Shown piece by piece: positions 35,920-47,468 of a DNA stretch of 64,000 nt. This DNA comes from Gymnorhina tibicen (lineage: Eukaryota; Chordata; Aves; Passeriformes; Artamidae). The stretch is from positions 2,555,288 through 2,619,287 of the forward strand of contig VXAZ01006886.1 of assembly GCA_013399875.1 (NCBI GenBank), in the 5' to 3' direction. Position 1 is the first letter of the stretch. Every line of letters starts with the position of its first letter. The notes under the pieces are model-generated. The model did no database searches. It was not told where the DNA came from and saw only the letters and a program-made list of their open reading frames with translations. Made by a program: the position numbers and the translations under genes.

Positions 35920-36589
35920 CAGCTGGAAAATTTCCCTGACAGGGCAGGTACCATTTTTGGTGTCTAATTTACCAGTGCTTGGCATGCTACACCCAAGATT
36001 TAACATCAAAACTTTCTTTTAGAGTTATTTTTTTATCTCCATGTTATCTTATTCTCCCTCAAAGCAGTTTTAGGTGTGTACCTAACAGCTGCATGAATTG
36101 CCAGTCCATTCACCTGGCGGTGTCCTTCTGCACTTGCTTGTAAGCGAGACCAGTATTCCAACACTCTTGCCTTCCTTGGTGTGAGGTGATAACCACCTAA
36201 TGTCAAATTTGAGGTGTTTCAGAGCATCTACCATTGCCCTGCTCCACAAGCAAGTACAAATTTTTGTTTGAAGCTTTTGCTGGAGAGGGGTCTGCATTTT
36301 ACAGAGCCCCTCAGTTTGCTCCAGAGACACTGGCTGAGCTAATAGGGGACCATCTCTTCCTACAAATCTGGCCTGTTTTCCTGTACCAAATCACACTTCT
36401 CAGCAGTTATCCCAAAAGTGAAGGTGGTATGCGGAATTAAGTACAAAAGTGGCTCTGATGTGGCTAAAAAAATATCCACTTTGGCTTTTTTTTTTTCCAG
36501 GAATGTTAATGCTGTGGTGTTCGGGTGTTTTGAACACAAAATATTTTGTTTCCCCCACAGTAGTCTGGTCTCCGTATGTTAAGCAATTC

Positions 36590-36720
36590 CAAGGATAGTC
36601 TGTTCCCGAACATCTTTGGTTAATAAGAAGCTGAAAGATAAGCCTTGTGATAATTGATAAGTCATTAGCAGGACTCTAGTTCATCAGATAAGGCAATTAA
36701 TGGTTTCACATTTCCTAAAA
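36590..36720. promoter_or_regulatory. Possible conserved enhancer-like element
   Basis: The block is non-repetitive and AT-rich, with a dense run of cores: TCTTTGGTTAATAAG, GTGATAATTGATAAG, CATCAGATAAGG and GGCAATTAATGG. GATA and homeodomain sites dominate. All frames are interrupted. The resemblance to vertebrate conserved non-coding elements is by eye only. Confidence 0.27.
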
Positions 36721-37537
36721 AGTGGCAGTGTTGGGCTGAGTCACTGCAAGATGTAGGATGAGGAATTGTTTTGCCATACAGTTTGAATGCAGGACAGATT
36801 TACATCCAAGTGTGTTTGTTTCTGCAACATGTACTTTGGGTTTTCAGTCATTTTTATTGACTTTGAATACTCAGTTGAGTGCTTGCGTTATGAAGAATTC
36901 ATATTTCATTCACTCAGGTTTCATATAGCAGGAGCTGTTGTTTGTTCTCACTTCTCTTACATGTGCTAATCAGTGGGCTTTCCCAGTTAAAAGGTATTTC
37001 ACTTTTTTCACTATGGAGGTGTTAGAAATATTGATTATGATTTGAACATCATGGAATCAAGCTATTCCATAACTAGATTACAAATGAGGAAAAAATCTTT
37101 CAGAATTCATTCCATATTTCTTAGGAATTTATTTATAAATTCGAAATTCTGATTTTTTCAGCTGGTTAGAATCAAAATTTTCACTTACCTTGTATGGTAT
37201 AAAAGTTCAAAAGAGTGAAGACAGTAACATAGCGTAACTTGTACATTCAGAGTTCTTAATATTGATACTGAGAGTTTTACTGAGAATTGTGCTTCAAACA
37301 CAGGCAGGTTGAAGTGGTGAATCTTTGAGGCAGTGATTATTACAAGAACTGGGTCTTTATTTCAAAACATCAATTGAACAGAACAGCTATAAAATGACAG
37401 TTTTTGGTGGAGTGCTTGAGTCTTGCAATAGCATTTATGGAAAAAGTCATTTTTAATGAAGTGGTGAAGTCAGGAGGTAGTTCTAACATGATTTGTGTCA
37501 GGGGGTTTGATGGGATTGACTGTGTGTAGCCAAGGTG

Positions 37538-37564
37538 CCATCGCAGCCACTTTGACTGCGATGG
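37538..37564. repeat. 9-bp perfect hairpin containing CpG
   Basis: CCATCGCAG (37538-37546) and CTGCGATGG (37556-37564) are perfect complements with a nine-base loop. Both arms retain a CpG in CpG-poor surroundings, which is unusual for old neutral sequence. Confidence 0.85.
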
Positions 37565-38623
37565 AACTACAAAGCCTTAGTCCCTCCTTTCTGAAGTGAG
37601 TGATTACCAACAAAGACAGTAATTTGCTTTGGGAATCTTTTTTGTTCTCTCTTTTTGTGTTGCTCCAATCCCAGTTAGGATTTTAAAACGCAAATGGTGA
37701 CTGGAATTGAAGCTGTCTCCCAAAGGACCAGTCAGAAGCTGTGGTCTGTAGCAGGTCCCTGTCACCTATGAAGATGAGTGCTCCTTGCTGTTCTGTCTCC
37801 ATCCGGTCCTTCCATCTTCTCTGAGAAACGTCCCTTAGTGTTTCATGCTGCGTTTGATGAATGAGTGTTTTATGTTGAATAAAAATTCCTACTGATTCTT
37901 AGTCTAACTGGTTTTGGAAAAGACTGCACAAATGGTACACAAATTCCTTGCTACAGTGGAGCGAAGATAAGAGAGGAGATAACATCCCAGATGAATTGAA
38001 GTAAGAATTCTGGTGGCACTGCTGTTGAAAAGCAGGCCTATTTTTAAACTATTTCCCTCCATCCATAAGGGTAAGAGCTTGCTTGACCCAGCAGGTAGGT
38101 CAGGAGCATTGTGACACGAGTCACATTGTCACATTGAAGGCTCAATCTTTAAATGTCTGCCTCAGTTTGAAACACCCTTTTGGGAGTCCTACAAGCACTA
38201 TTTTGTTCAAATATTGAGTAATTTTTGTGTGAAAAATATTATGGCCACCTACTGTACTATGAGGAGATTTTCTGGGTATATAATAATGTACTGTACTTAA
38301 TTACTGTAGCTGCTTTAAAACGTGTGTCTTTGAGAGTAAAAAATTCTATCTGGTATATAAATGACATAAAGCTTGTCATTTGTAGTGGAGAAAGTGGATA
38401 CCAACTGCACAAGCTGCTTCTCTGCCAGCGTAAAGTGTAGCCGGTGTCCAGAGTGTAGATAAGGATCATGCTCTTATTAGCATACAACTTAAGGAGTTAA
38501 TTGCAGCGCTTAAGAGAGCTGATACCATCTCGAACTACAGTCTTGAAAGTGTCAGAGGAAGAATAACAGTAATATGACTGTTTGATTTAAAGAGATGGGA
38601 ACACATCCTCTACTGATAAAAGC

Positions 38624-38640
38624 CAACACCGCTGGTGTTG
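38624..38640. repeat. 7-bp hairpin
   Basis: CAACACC and GGTGTTG pair around GCT. It is short enough to be chance and is recorded for completeness. Confidence 0.7.
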
Positions 38641-40465
38641 CCAGAGTTCAAGTTGCTGTGCAAGGCGATGTCAGAAGCTACTGGGAAGAGCTGTTTGAAA
38701 CCTATCATAGCTGGAGCTTACTAATGTATGTCTAGACATGTGTTAAAGCTGCCTCGGATTCAGTATTGAAGGCACAGCTGTTACATAAACAATAACTTCT
38801 TTTTATAAATACTGTAGTCCTGAGATAATTCCCTTTGAAAGACTTGGAACATCCTAGAGAAACAGACAACTGAAAGGTGGCAGAATCTGACCTATACTTA
38901 CTAATTCTGAAATGCAGTTCCAAAGGTAATATTCCATTTTGCTATCACGCTGTCTGTAAAGCACATTGTTTGGACTGTAATATTATACAGTTCCATTCAC
39001 CTCAAGTGATGCTGATGAAGTCATTTGCGCTATGTTAAGGGCACTAAGCCTCCTGGTGAAGTGGCTGAAAGAGAAGACAGAAAGGAGGACAGGGTGGATG
39101 GAGATGTTGGTGTTACTAAAAGTGTCTCAGGGTCTGTCAGGCCCAGACCTGTCACTGGGAAGTCTGGAGACAATGCCTTACAGTTGGTGATTAGGGCTAG
39201 ATCAGCTGAGGGACAGAAGTGTAAACACTGGCTCTTAACTCTTCATGGAGCTGAAGTGTATTTACTGTCCTCACTGACAATTTCACTGGAGAGAAAACGG
39301 TAAGGAAAAATAGGAAAATACTCTCCTCTTTAAAGTAATTATTTGTAGCAGCCACTCTTGGGCAATCCCAGTTTAAGGTCCTTGTGACAAAGCTTGGTCT
39401 CACCATGGTCCTGTTACATTAGTACTTGTGGTGACTTGCAAACAGCGGCTTCATCTTGCTTTCCCTGGAAATAAGGTAAGAGTCCCAGCTCTTTCCCAAG
39501 GCTCCTTCTGGGCCAGAGCAGCTGGGTACCACCCCTTACACAAGGCTGAGCAAAAGTGCTCAGTGTCAGCCTACAGCAGAAGAGCTTTGAACCCTTTATA
39601 ATCCTCAGTAAGGTAACACCTCCTATTCTAATCAAATGCCTTAAAAAGATTTTGTTCAGCCTAGGACTATGTAAAAATTTAAAAAGCTTTCTGAAGTGCA
39701 CACATTTCTAATTAACAAGGGAGTAATGTCTTTTATAGTTTTTTCCCTCAAAAACAGACAATTCCTGAAATTTCACTTTTATTACGGAGTGCTTTAGGCA
39801 GTGATCATTCACAGTGACTTCTGCGGTTCTCTTTGCATCTGCCAGATCAATTGATACAGAGAATTCACTGGAGCGCTGTTGTCACTGTGTAATCCTCAGT
39901 ATATACTTGCAGGAAGGTAGCAGGAAAGTGCCCGAGCCAACTTCAAAAGACTGTCACTTGGAGAAAAACTCCTCTGTCTTTACAGCAATTAGTGACAATA
40001 GAGGCACGCACCTGTGGTGGGGAACTTTGACTCAAAGAAGCTGATCTAAAAAACCTTTAAGCACCGAGGATTTCTAGTCTTAGATTTGAAGAACTGACAG
40101 AAATGACCTGTTCACCTCTGAACTGGTGACCTACAGGTGGGAAGAAGTATTGTTAGAGGCATGTAAGCAGAATGTAAGGCTGTGTTGTTTTGATGTTTAA
40201 GCTATCCATTTCATCTTGGAGCAAAGAATAACAAAGAGGTGCTCTGGCTGATGAAAGGCAAAGCTGCACTTGAGTTAACTCAGCTACAAAGCTAATTTTT
40301 GCAAATATTTTTACAGTCTGCATGGTGGAGATGTGTTAATTCATTTCCAAAATCAAAACTCAAGTCGAGGATTTTAAGACTCCTACTGTCTTTGTATAAG
40401 TTCTGTGGTCTCTAAACCTTTTAAAACCGAAGTAACATGACTTTGTTTAAAAAATTAATGATGCA

Positions 40466-40499
40466 GAACTCTGCCATTGACTTCAATGGCAGGAGTTTC
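40466..40499. repeat. Long near-perfect hairpin, likely relic of an ancient palindromic repeat
   Basis: GAACTCTGCCATTGA (40466-40480) pairs with 40483-40499 over a two-base loop, with two single-base bulges in the right arm. The central 10 bp (CTGCCATTGA/TCAATGGCAG) are perfect. The core CCATTGACTTCAATGG is, from memory, a recurrent motif in ancient interspersed repeats of turtles, crocodiles and birds. Similar strings occur here at about 42983-43010 (CCATTGACTTTTACTGGCG) and 22775. It is probably a MITE-like relic, but the family cannot be named. Confidence 0.55.
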
Positions 40500-40575
40500 A
40501 AGACATAATATAGTTCAAGAACCTTGGTTCTTGTGGATTGTGTTACCAGAGCTCAGCAAGGTGGTGCCAGGGAAA

Positions 40576-40583
40576 CCACGTGG
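40576..40583. promoter_or_regulatory. CCACGTGG E-box palindrome
   Basis: A perfect eight-base palindrome contains CACGTG, the site for MYC/USF/CLOCK-type factors. The same octamer recurs at 50302-50309. A single site is weak evidence of function. Confidence 0.35.
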
Positions 40584-40607
40584 CAGTGAAGCTCACCGCA
40601 GAACAGT

Positions 40608-40643
40608 TCATTAAGGAGCTGTTGCTCATTAAGGAACTATTGA
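40608..40643 (+). repeat. 18-base imperfect tandem duplication
   Basis: TCATTAAGGAGCTGTTGC (40608-40625) is followed immediately by TCATTAAGGAACTATTGA (40626-40643), with 15 of 18 bases identical. It is a decayed local duplication. Confidence 0.85.
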
Positions 40644-40752
40644 CAGCCAAAAGGCAGTGAAGTCATAAGCCACCTTATGATAGGAGCTGGTAGCAGTCAG
40701 CTGCTTCAATATGGTATGTTCATGCTGGATGTGACTATTATTAATATTCCAG

Positions 40753-40800
40753 GAGGCATAAAAGGAGAATTACAGTAGTGCTGTGTTGCCAAATGTGAAG
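40753..40800 (+). other. Candidate non-coding exon (48 nt)
   Basis: The segment is bounded by an acceptor, ATTATTAATATTCCAG, and a strong donor, GTGAAG|GTAAGAACC. All three frames contain a stop, so if spliced it would belong to an untranslated region or a long non-coding RNA. No partner exon is identified. Confidence 0.17.
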
Positions 40801-41937
40801 GTAAGAACCATCACTGTTTTCTTCAAGTGCTTGAGATTGGCAGAAATCTCCTAAGTGGTCCCCGTTGCAAGATTTTAAATTGGGTAGGAGGAAGGGGGAG
40901 AAGGAGATACATGACCACAGGGAATTTGGCCAGTGGGATGTTTTAGGGTGCAATAAAAATTATGAATGACTCAGGTAAATAGCGTGAAGAGTCACTCTGT
41001 ATATGCCATCTACCATGCAGTGTTTGCTCTTAAAATGCTTGTTTGTCTCTATAGACACCAGTGGGAACGCAGAATTCTCAGCAAGTTCTGCTTCTGTCCC
41101 TGGGGACCCAAACGTGGTGAGCGTGGGGAGCTGGCCATGCACACTGCCTGGGGCAGTGCCAGTAGATGCCAACGTGAGGCTGATCAGCGCATAAGAACTG
41201 CGTGAACCCAGCAGTGGTTTGAAGCAGATTTTAAATGTTTAGCAGGGTGGCTGATCACTGCTTCACGCATACACTTACTCATAGTGTTCCTCAGAATTAG
41301 CAAGCAGAAGGTTCCAAGGGTGATGGAAGAATATTTATCTAATAATAAAGAAAAGAAAATGAGTCAAAAATATACTTTCGGGGTCCAGTATCTCTTAGAA
41401 TTGTAAGACCACAGCACCTTGCACAAAATATTTGGTATTTTTCAGCAGAGAAGTCTGTATTTTTTTATGTGACAACTCACTGGAAGGGATAAGAGGCTCA
41501 CAGTGTGTACTAGTGAGTAAAATTCAATTTTATTTAAGCATTAGCTACCAGTTGCTGCTTAGAAATCATGTTCCAAACGGAATTAAAATGGCAAAAGTGT
41601 ATAGCACCTGTCTTCCCAAAGAGTTACTAAGTTTTAGAGGATACGCCAAAAAGTCACATGAAACTGGAGCAGCTAATTTCAAAATCATTTTAATAATGAC
41701 TGATCCATTTGAATTTAAGCAGATGAAGGATAAGCTGAAGCAGGGATAAACTGAAAGGCCATGTGCCGAGTCCCTTCATTATCTACGTGACTACAAACTA
41801 CTCTGCTTTAGCATCTGCTGTCTCTTTTTTGCTATCTCCCTCTTTAATTTTCCTAAATGGCTGGTGCACTGCTGCTGAGATAAGGTATTTAATATGGGAA
41901 AGGATTTAGATGTTCCTACAAGACCAGCCTAGACTCC

Positions 41938-41954
41938 TTTTTTTTTTTTTTTTT
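41938..41954 (+). repeat. Poly-T run (17)
   Basis: An uninterrupted run of 17 T. It could be the complement of a retroposon poly-A tail, but no element body is recognisable to its left or right. Confidence 0.85.
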
Positions 41955-43760
41955 AAATGTCATCTTGATTTGTGCTTTTTTCTTCTCTCTGAGTAATAGG
42001 CATAGGGATTATGAAATGAATCTGGAAGCTAAATTCCACTAACAAAATCCTTGTATCCAGTGGTAACATAAATAACAATTGGTTTGTAGTACAATAATTC
42101 CAGATAGCAACCGTTATGACAAGATGCATAAACTAAACCTCATATTAGGTACATTACTTCTAAAATACACACTTCAGAAGCTGTAGGGCTACATATACTT
42201 CATTTTAAATAACGTTACCTAATTTAACTTGTTTATGACATCCTTTCTACAAAAAAATCACCCATAATAGATATAAACCTGCTCTTTCCATGTCTTAAAA
42301 CTCATCCTGTAGCAATTCCATGGACTGACTCAGTTAAGTACTGAAGTTTAGTATCTTCCCCAGGAATGTATTTTTGAGGGAGCAATCCTAATAGGAAGCC
42401 ACATTCTGGCATCTTCAGAAATGATGGGCAGCATCTCCCTCCAGATGTCTTTTGCACATGGCTGGGGGATACCCCTGCACAGAGCTGGCCTGCTGGGCAC
42501 AAAAGGTGTCCACACGCATTTTCGTGTGATCAGAAATACATCTCTGAAGTCAGTCCGCCATCATCCCTGCTCACTCTGCAATGATTCAATTCACAGGCCA
42601 GTCTTGGAGCTCACAAACAAACATAGAAAAGTGGGCTTCAGAAATGCAATTAAAATGCTCCAGCCATAACTGGGTGTTCAGTTGCAGGGAACATATTAGA
42701 GCCGGTCTGAAGTAACACCCTCAGACTGAGTGTAGTGTTGACAGTGCCTCTGCATCAGCTTCTTCACCCTGCAGACCTGTTTCTGTTGTTCAGCAAAACT
42801 TGCAAAGGCAGATAGAGCTCAAGGGTAACAGGAAATGCAAAGGCATTACAGCAAAGGGTTCACATTCCAAATAGCTCATGTAACCTGAATTCTAGTCCCT
42901 ATGTTTGCATATCATGGAAGTCTTCAATGTCACAATTGCCCATTGAGTTGGTCTGCAAAATTTCTTGCTTCATGTTCATTCCATTGACTTTTACTGGCGA
43001 AGGAGTCAGAAAGTCATTATTTCACCATCAGCTTCAGGACATTTTTAAAATTCACATGTGTTTGTTGCTGCAGAATATGTTTTTCTATAACATTTAGCTT
43101 TACTAATGGTGAGGAACATTCTGGTATTACCGACATAAAAATGTGACAAAGTGCCCAGGCCACCTTGGATCCAGAGGAGAATGGGGTAGGCAATTTGTGT
43201 GGATTCTCACCTCTGCACTGAGCAGTGCTCAGGCTGTGAATAGGAGAGCTCAGAGCAAACTTCCACTGAGCTTCCCAGTGTTGGGAAGGGCAGGGATGAG
43301 AGGCTCTGGGAGTGGTCCAACTGCATTTGGATGCTAAACCCCCAAAAAAGAAAAGCATGAAATTTTCCGGTTCCCACCTGAGCTAAGATCTGAGTGTGGT
43401 GCTGTGTTTCATGTGGTAACTCACCCTCTGGTGTGACCCACTATATGCTTATTACCCTACAACTGAAACACAGTATTAAAAGCCTGTTCAGAAGGACGGA
43501 AGCACTGTGCACAGGTTTGAGAGTGTTTAATCAGTCATAGATACACTTGAAACTCCAGAGCTTGAGTCTTGTAATAGACGTTTTCAACCCTTTTGGTTTG
43601 AAGTGCAAGCTAGTAGGGCAGGTGGTACTGGATAGGGAAGGATCTGATTCTTGAATAAAGGTTGGAAGAATGAGAGATCTAACTGATGCTGGTAGGTAGA
43701 GAATGCCAGCCCACTGGAATGAGCTCAGGTCACATCATACAACAGCTCTGCAGTACTTAC

Positions 43761-43850
43761 TCGATTTTCCTGACCAGTGAGCCACAGGGTGGAGAGTTTA
43801 CCCCAGAAAAGTGTGGATTTTTCATGCCTTGCATCTTTATCAACAGCTGT
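43761..43850 (-). other. Candidate minus-strand coding exon (90 nt)
   Basis: On the minus strand a strong acceptor (CTTAATTTTAATTTCTGAG) precedes 90 bases that are open for exactly 30 codons, followed by a near-consensus donor, AATCGA|GTAAGTACT. The peptide begins TAVDKDARHEKSTLFWGK and ends LTGQENR. The exon would be in phase 0 at both ends and so could be skipped without a frameshift. I do not recognise it, and no minus-strand partner exon was found. It may be a chance pseudo-exon. Confidence 0.22.
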
Positions 43851-44609
43851 CTCAGAAATTAAAATTAAGAGTTTAATCTCCTGGTTTGCTATAGAAGCAG
43901 CTCTTCCAGTGCGTGAAAGACGCATAAGCTTGCAGTAGCCTGTTCTGGAAATTCTCTGGTACCTTTCTGTAGCTGGAGGGAGGGAATTAATGGATGCAGC
44001 TGCTAATCCTATAATATTCTAATGAAAACTTTATTTTTATTTAAACTTAGCTTTTATGGGCTTCCTTCTTGTGAATAACACTTGGTAGGAAAATTATCCT
44101 AATTGTTAAAGTAGTGTGGACAGGGAGATAATTTCAGAGACTTGATCTCAGTTGCTCCCTGGAGGGAGAAAATAAGGGATAAAACGTCCAGAATTGGAAA
44201 CTTAAAGGTTGACTGCCACAACTAGTGCTGCTTTTAGGCAACTCCAGGAGAGTTGTGTTGCAAAGCAAAATGTTTTCCTCACTGCAGTGTATGAAGGACT
44301 CTTGCTGTAATGTCCTGGCCAAGGTTCTTTGTGTCGTGTGTGATCAATCCCTAAGCCAGACATGCGGCGTACAGCCTCTGCTCCAGAGTGAGCACAGATT
44401 CTGCCCTTCATTTAAAATTAGTGTTATTCCCTTTTCTGTTGAATTACACTGGCTAAGTGTCACCAGTTTGGGTAGTCATTGCCAAGGTGCTTTCTGCACT
44501 TAGTATGTGGAGGCTTGAATTTATTTCCAGTGCAGAAGCGGATGCACAATGCAATTCAATACTGGGAATTGTATGTGCCCCTCCATACAGCTGAGGAACA
44601 TCTTCATGC

Positions 44610-44669
44610 GGTAGTTCAGGCTGGGAACCTCTGCATCTGAAGAATATTGGGTTTGTGGTAGTTCAGGCT
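44610..44669 (+). repeat. 13-base direct repeat
   Basis: GGTAGTTCAGGCT occurs at 44610-44622 and 44657-44669 (spacing 47). The origin is unknown and the sequence between is unrelated. Confidence 0.85.
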
Positions 44670-47282
44670 ATGTTGATGAAAATAATTAAAGAGCACTTGA
44701 ATCTTACAGAGTGAAGGCCTCCAGCTAATGTTGACTGTGATGATAACGTAAAATTCCGGGAAGCAAAAATTTTTTTAAAAGGTTTAATAATCAGAACACG
44801 GGGTTTTGGATATTAGATATTTATAGGCAGCTGGAGTTACTGTTCCTTTTACAAGAAGAGCATATGTAAATAAAGGGGTTTTTTAAAGGTGTAGTCTGCT
44901 ATTGACAAAAGGATTCTATTGCAAGATATGCAGGAGAGGCGGATCCAGTTATGGACTGGAGTTGCTATTTACTCTTTTCATTTGTCAGAAGTTATCACAG
45001 GCAATCAGCCATCTCCTTAGCTTTAGGATGAGGGTGTTTTGAGGCAAGTATCAAAAGATAACTCCAGAGACAAGCACTGACATGGATCTCATTTATACTT
45101 GCCTTGGAGCTGGAAGATGCGTGTGCTCTGAGGGAACCGAACAAACGAGAGCAGAAGAAAAGACTGGAAAGTAAAACATGAGGTTATGAGGGAAAATTAA
45201 AGAGATACGGAAAATCATTTAGTCAAATCTTGTGGGTTTGGTATAATACCACAAATACAATGCCCTGAGCAGAGGCCTCCTTCTTTATAATTCTAACCAC
45301 ATGCTGAATTTTCACTTCTGCGGTTAAGATACCTTGGAGTTACCTTGATCTATTTCACAGCTTTACTAATATTTTATGTAGGTTGTTTGGGTCTTTTTGG
45401 CTTTTATCCGTCTGTGATGGTAGAGATAATGCTGGCAGAATATAGAAAAGTTAGAACAAGATGCGCTCTCAATCTTCATGGAAATTCCAGTTATTTTCTG
45501 CTTTTGTTGCAAACTAGTGGTGAAATTGTTCAGCAACCAACACGCAGGGCTGAACATCTTTAAAACAGCTTTGTCTTCTGTTGAATGAATTAACAAGGAA
45601 AAAGTAAGTATGCTTTCAATTTTTCTGATTGCTGCTAATTCTAGGACAATGTTATGTTGTATATTAATAAGTAGAATAAAAATTCAGTGAAAGGATTGGA
45701 AAGTGTCTTAACATTAGAAGACTATAGGTCTCAAATTTGCTTTGAAAGTTTGTATCTTTGCCTAGTAAAGAAAATAGTATTGGGTCAGGATTCCAGTAAG
45801 CGATTTGTGCTAGGCTGTCTGAGGATGTACTCAGTCTTCATGCTGTTGAAATTATTGAAGCTTGGACAGTTTATACTAGCAGTGCCCAGCTTTTCTCTTG
45901 ACGTTTTGAATATTCCCCTGTAATTACCCAGAAAACTAAATCTTTGAATGCTGTGGGGTTATGTTCTTGCCTGGTGTCTGGGGAAAGTGCATCTCAAAAG
46001 AGAAGCCAATATTTGTAATGGGATAGCGTCAGAGCTTTCAGAATGAACACTGTACTTTCCTTGTGCTAGTGAACTTGAAAGCACAAGAGTCTGCCACTGT
46101 GACCTGTTCTAGCTACAGTAATTAGTATAAAGACTGAGGAGGAAATAAAAACTGGACATGAGCAGTCTTGTTTACTCAGTTAACCAGAAGTCAGAGATCA
46201 CGAGAAAAGGGGTAGTTAATACCAGTGTGATTCAGACTGGTGGGGAGGCCTGGCCTGTGGTTGCTCAGATCTTCTGCTAGGATGAGTCTTCTGGTAAAAG
46301 CACATGAAATTCTAAAACCTAGTAACCCAGCCTAAAAGTACAGAAAAACAGTTTATTTCTCCTGTCAAGTAATTCATGGCACTAATAGAGCAGAGATAGG
46401 ATTAAGGTGGAGTTTTTCATAAAGATCTGTAAATACTAGATGTGTTCACTTCTGTTTCATTGATCAAGTTACAGACTCTATCCTATCCTGCCCTTTCAGA
46501 TATCTGGTGATTATTCTTGAAAACCAAGTTATTAATCTTTGTCTAAACTACTCACCTGTAAACTTAGAATAATTTTATCCAAGGGGGCTTTTGAGCACAA
46601 ATTAAGATTTGAAAACAGCTGGTTCCCAATATTATTATTATTTTCAGAAAGCTCTTCCCAGAAACATTTATCTGCAAAATGCTGCTTGTTCCAAGAGTTT
46701 TATTTGTTTGTGCATTTTGCTTAGCATTTGTTAGCATGTGAGTTTTCAGAGTCCAGCACTAAGGCAGACAAAGGTAATTGTTCTTCAACTGTTGCTATTA
46801 TTTTACTTGAGATTTCCCATTATGAAATGCTCTTAAATCAGTGTCTGTCAAAGAATCAGATTAGTGCCTGATTAGATCTGTCAAGTTTCATCTTCCAAAG
46901 TGTTTTGTGCCAGATTTGGATTTGAGAATGAATACTTAGAGTATTAGAAGTTAATACATGATACAATTGAAAGTTCTGTTGCGTAATTACATTTCTCATT
47001 TTGAATTTGTTACCCTAACAAGTACAGTAGGGCACAAATGAAAGGTTCTAATATCAGAAAATTTACTACATGATGTCATGCGCTGCATCCGTCCCAGAAG
47101 AATTCATGTTAATTGTCACAGAGTCTTGCCAAAATCATGAGCAGTGTGCAGTAATGAAATCCTAATAGCAGACAGCTGGGTTTAAAGGCACATACCCAAT
47201 GGCTCCAGCATTTCTCAAAGAAGTTACTCCTGCAAGGGCTCTCAACTCCTGCCTGACCCACTGAGGGAAGGGATGCGCCAGC

Positions 47283-47325
47283 AGCTCTGCAGAGCTCTGC
47301 AGTCTCTGCACATTGTGTGTGTGTG
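47283..47325. repeat. 14-bp palindrome and short GT repeat
   Basis: AGCTCTGCAGAGCT (47283-47296) is a perfect palindrome within a GCTCTGCAG-type short tandem. Six GT units follow around 47314-47325. It looks like simple-sequence slippage. Confidence 0.8.
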
Positions 47326-47444
47326 GCAGGAAAGGGGCACTGTATCCATCTCTCTGTGTCCCTCAACTGCCTGGCTGAGCCCAAGCCAAACGTCTGCCTC
47401 TATGTTGAGTTGAACTGCATCACAAATTTCTAATTATCCCTTAC

Positions 47445-47468
47445 CTTCCATTTTCCCAGGCTCCAGCC
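47445..47468 (-). other. Candidate 24-nt in-frame microexon
   Basis: On the minus strand the acceptor TGGTCTTCCCAG precedes GGCTGGAGCCTGGGAAAATG plus GAAG, then the donor GTAAGGGAT. It is 24 bases, frame-preserving, and reads GWSLGKWK. Single tiny units like this arise often by chance, and no flanking exons are known. Confidence 0.13.

Larger units (their letters stand above)
31000..40440. other. Long non-coding stretch
   Basis: No gene is supported. 31972-32343 is open for 123 codons on the plus strand without motifs. 39025-39303 gives a charged peptide (92 codons, REDRKEDRVDGDVG near its start) that I cannot assign and that lacks a good upstream acceptor. Hairpins, a GC-rich block and one enhancer-like block inside the stretch are listed separately. 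Confidence 0.45.

Noticed and set aside
36613..36622. TCTTTGGTTA matches the first ten bases of miR-9.
   Set aside because: The following bases diverge from miR-9, there is no matching star arm within hairpin distance, and no stable long stem is present.
39025..39303. A charged 92-codon plus-strand frame.
   Set aside because: There is no acceptor at its left edge and no recognisable family. Purine-rich sequence explains the Glu/Asp/Lys content.
41042..41105. A splice-bounded open segment (TCTCTATAG acceptor, GTGAGCG donor).
   Set aside because: All three frames are open, so coding cannot be inferred, and its phases do not fit the other exon candidates.
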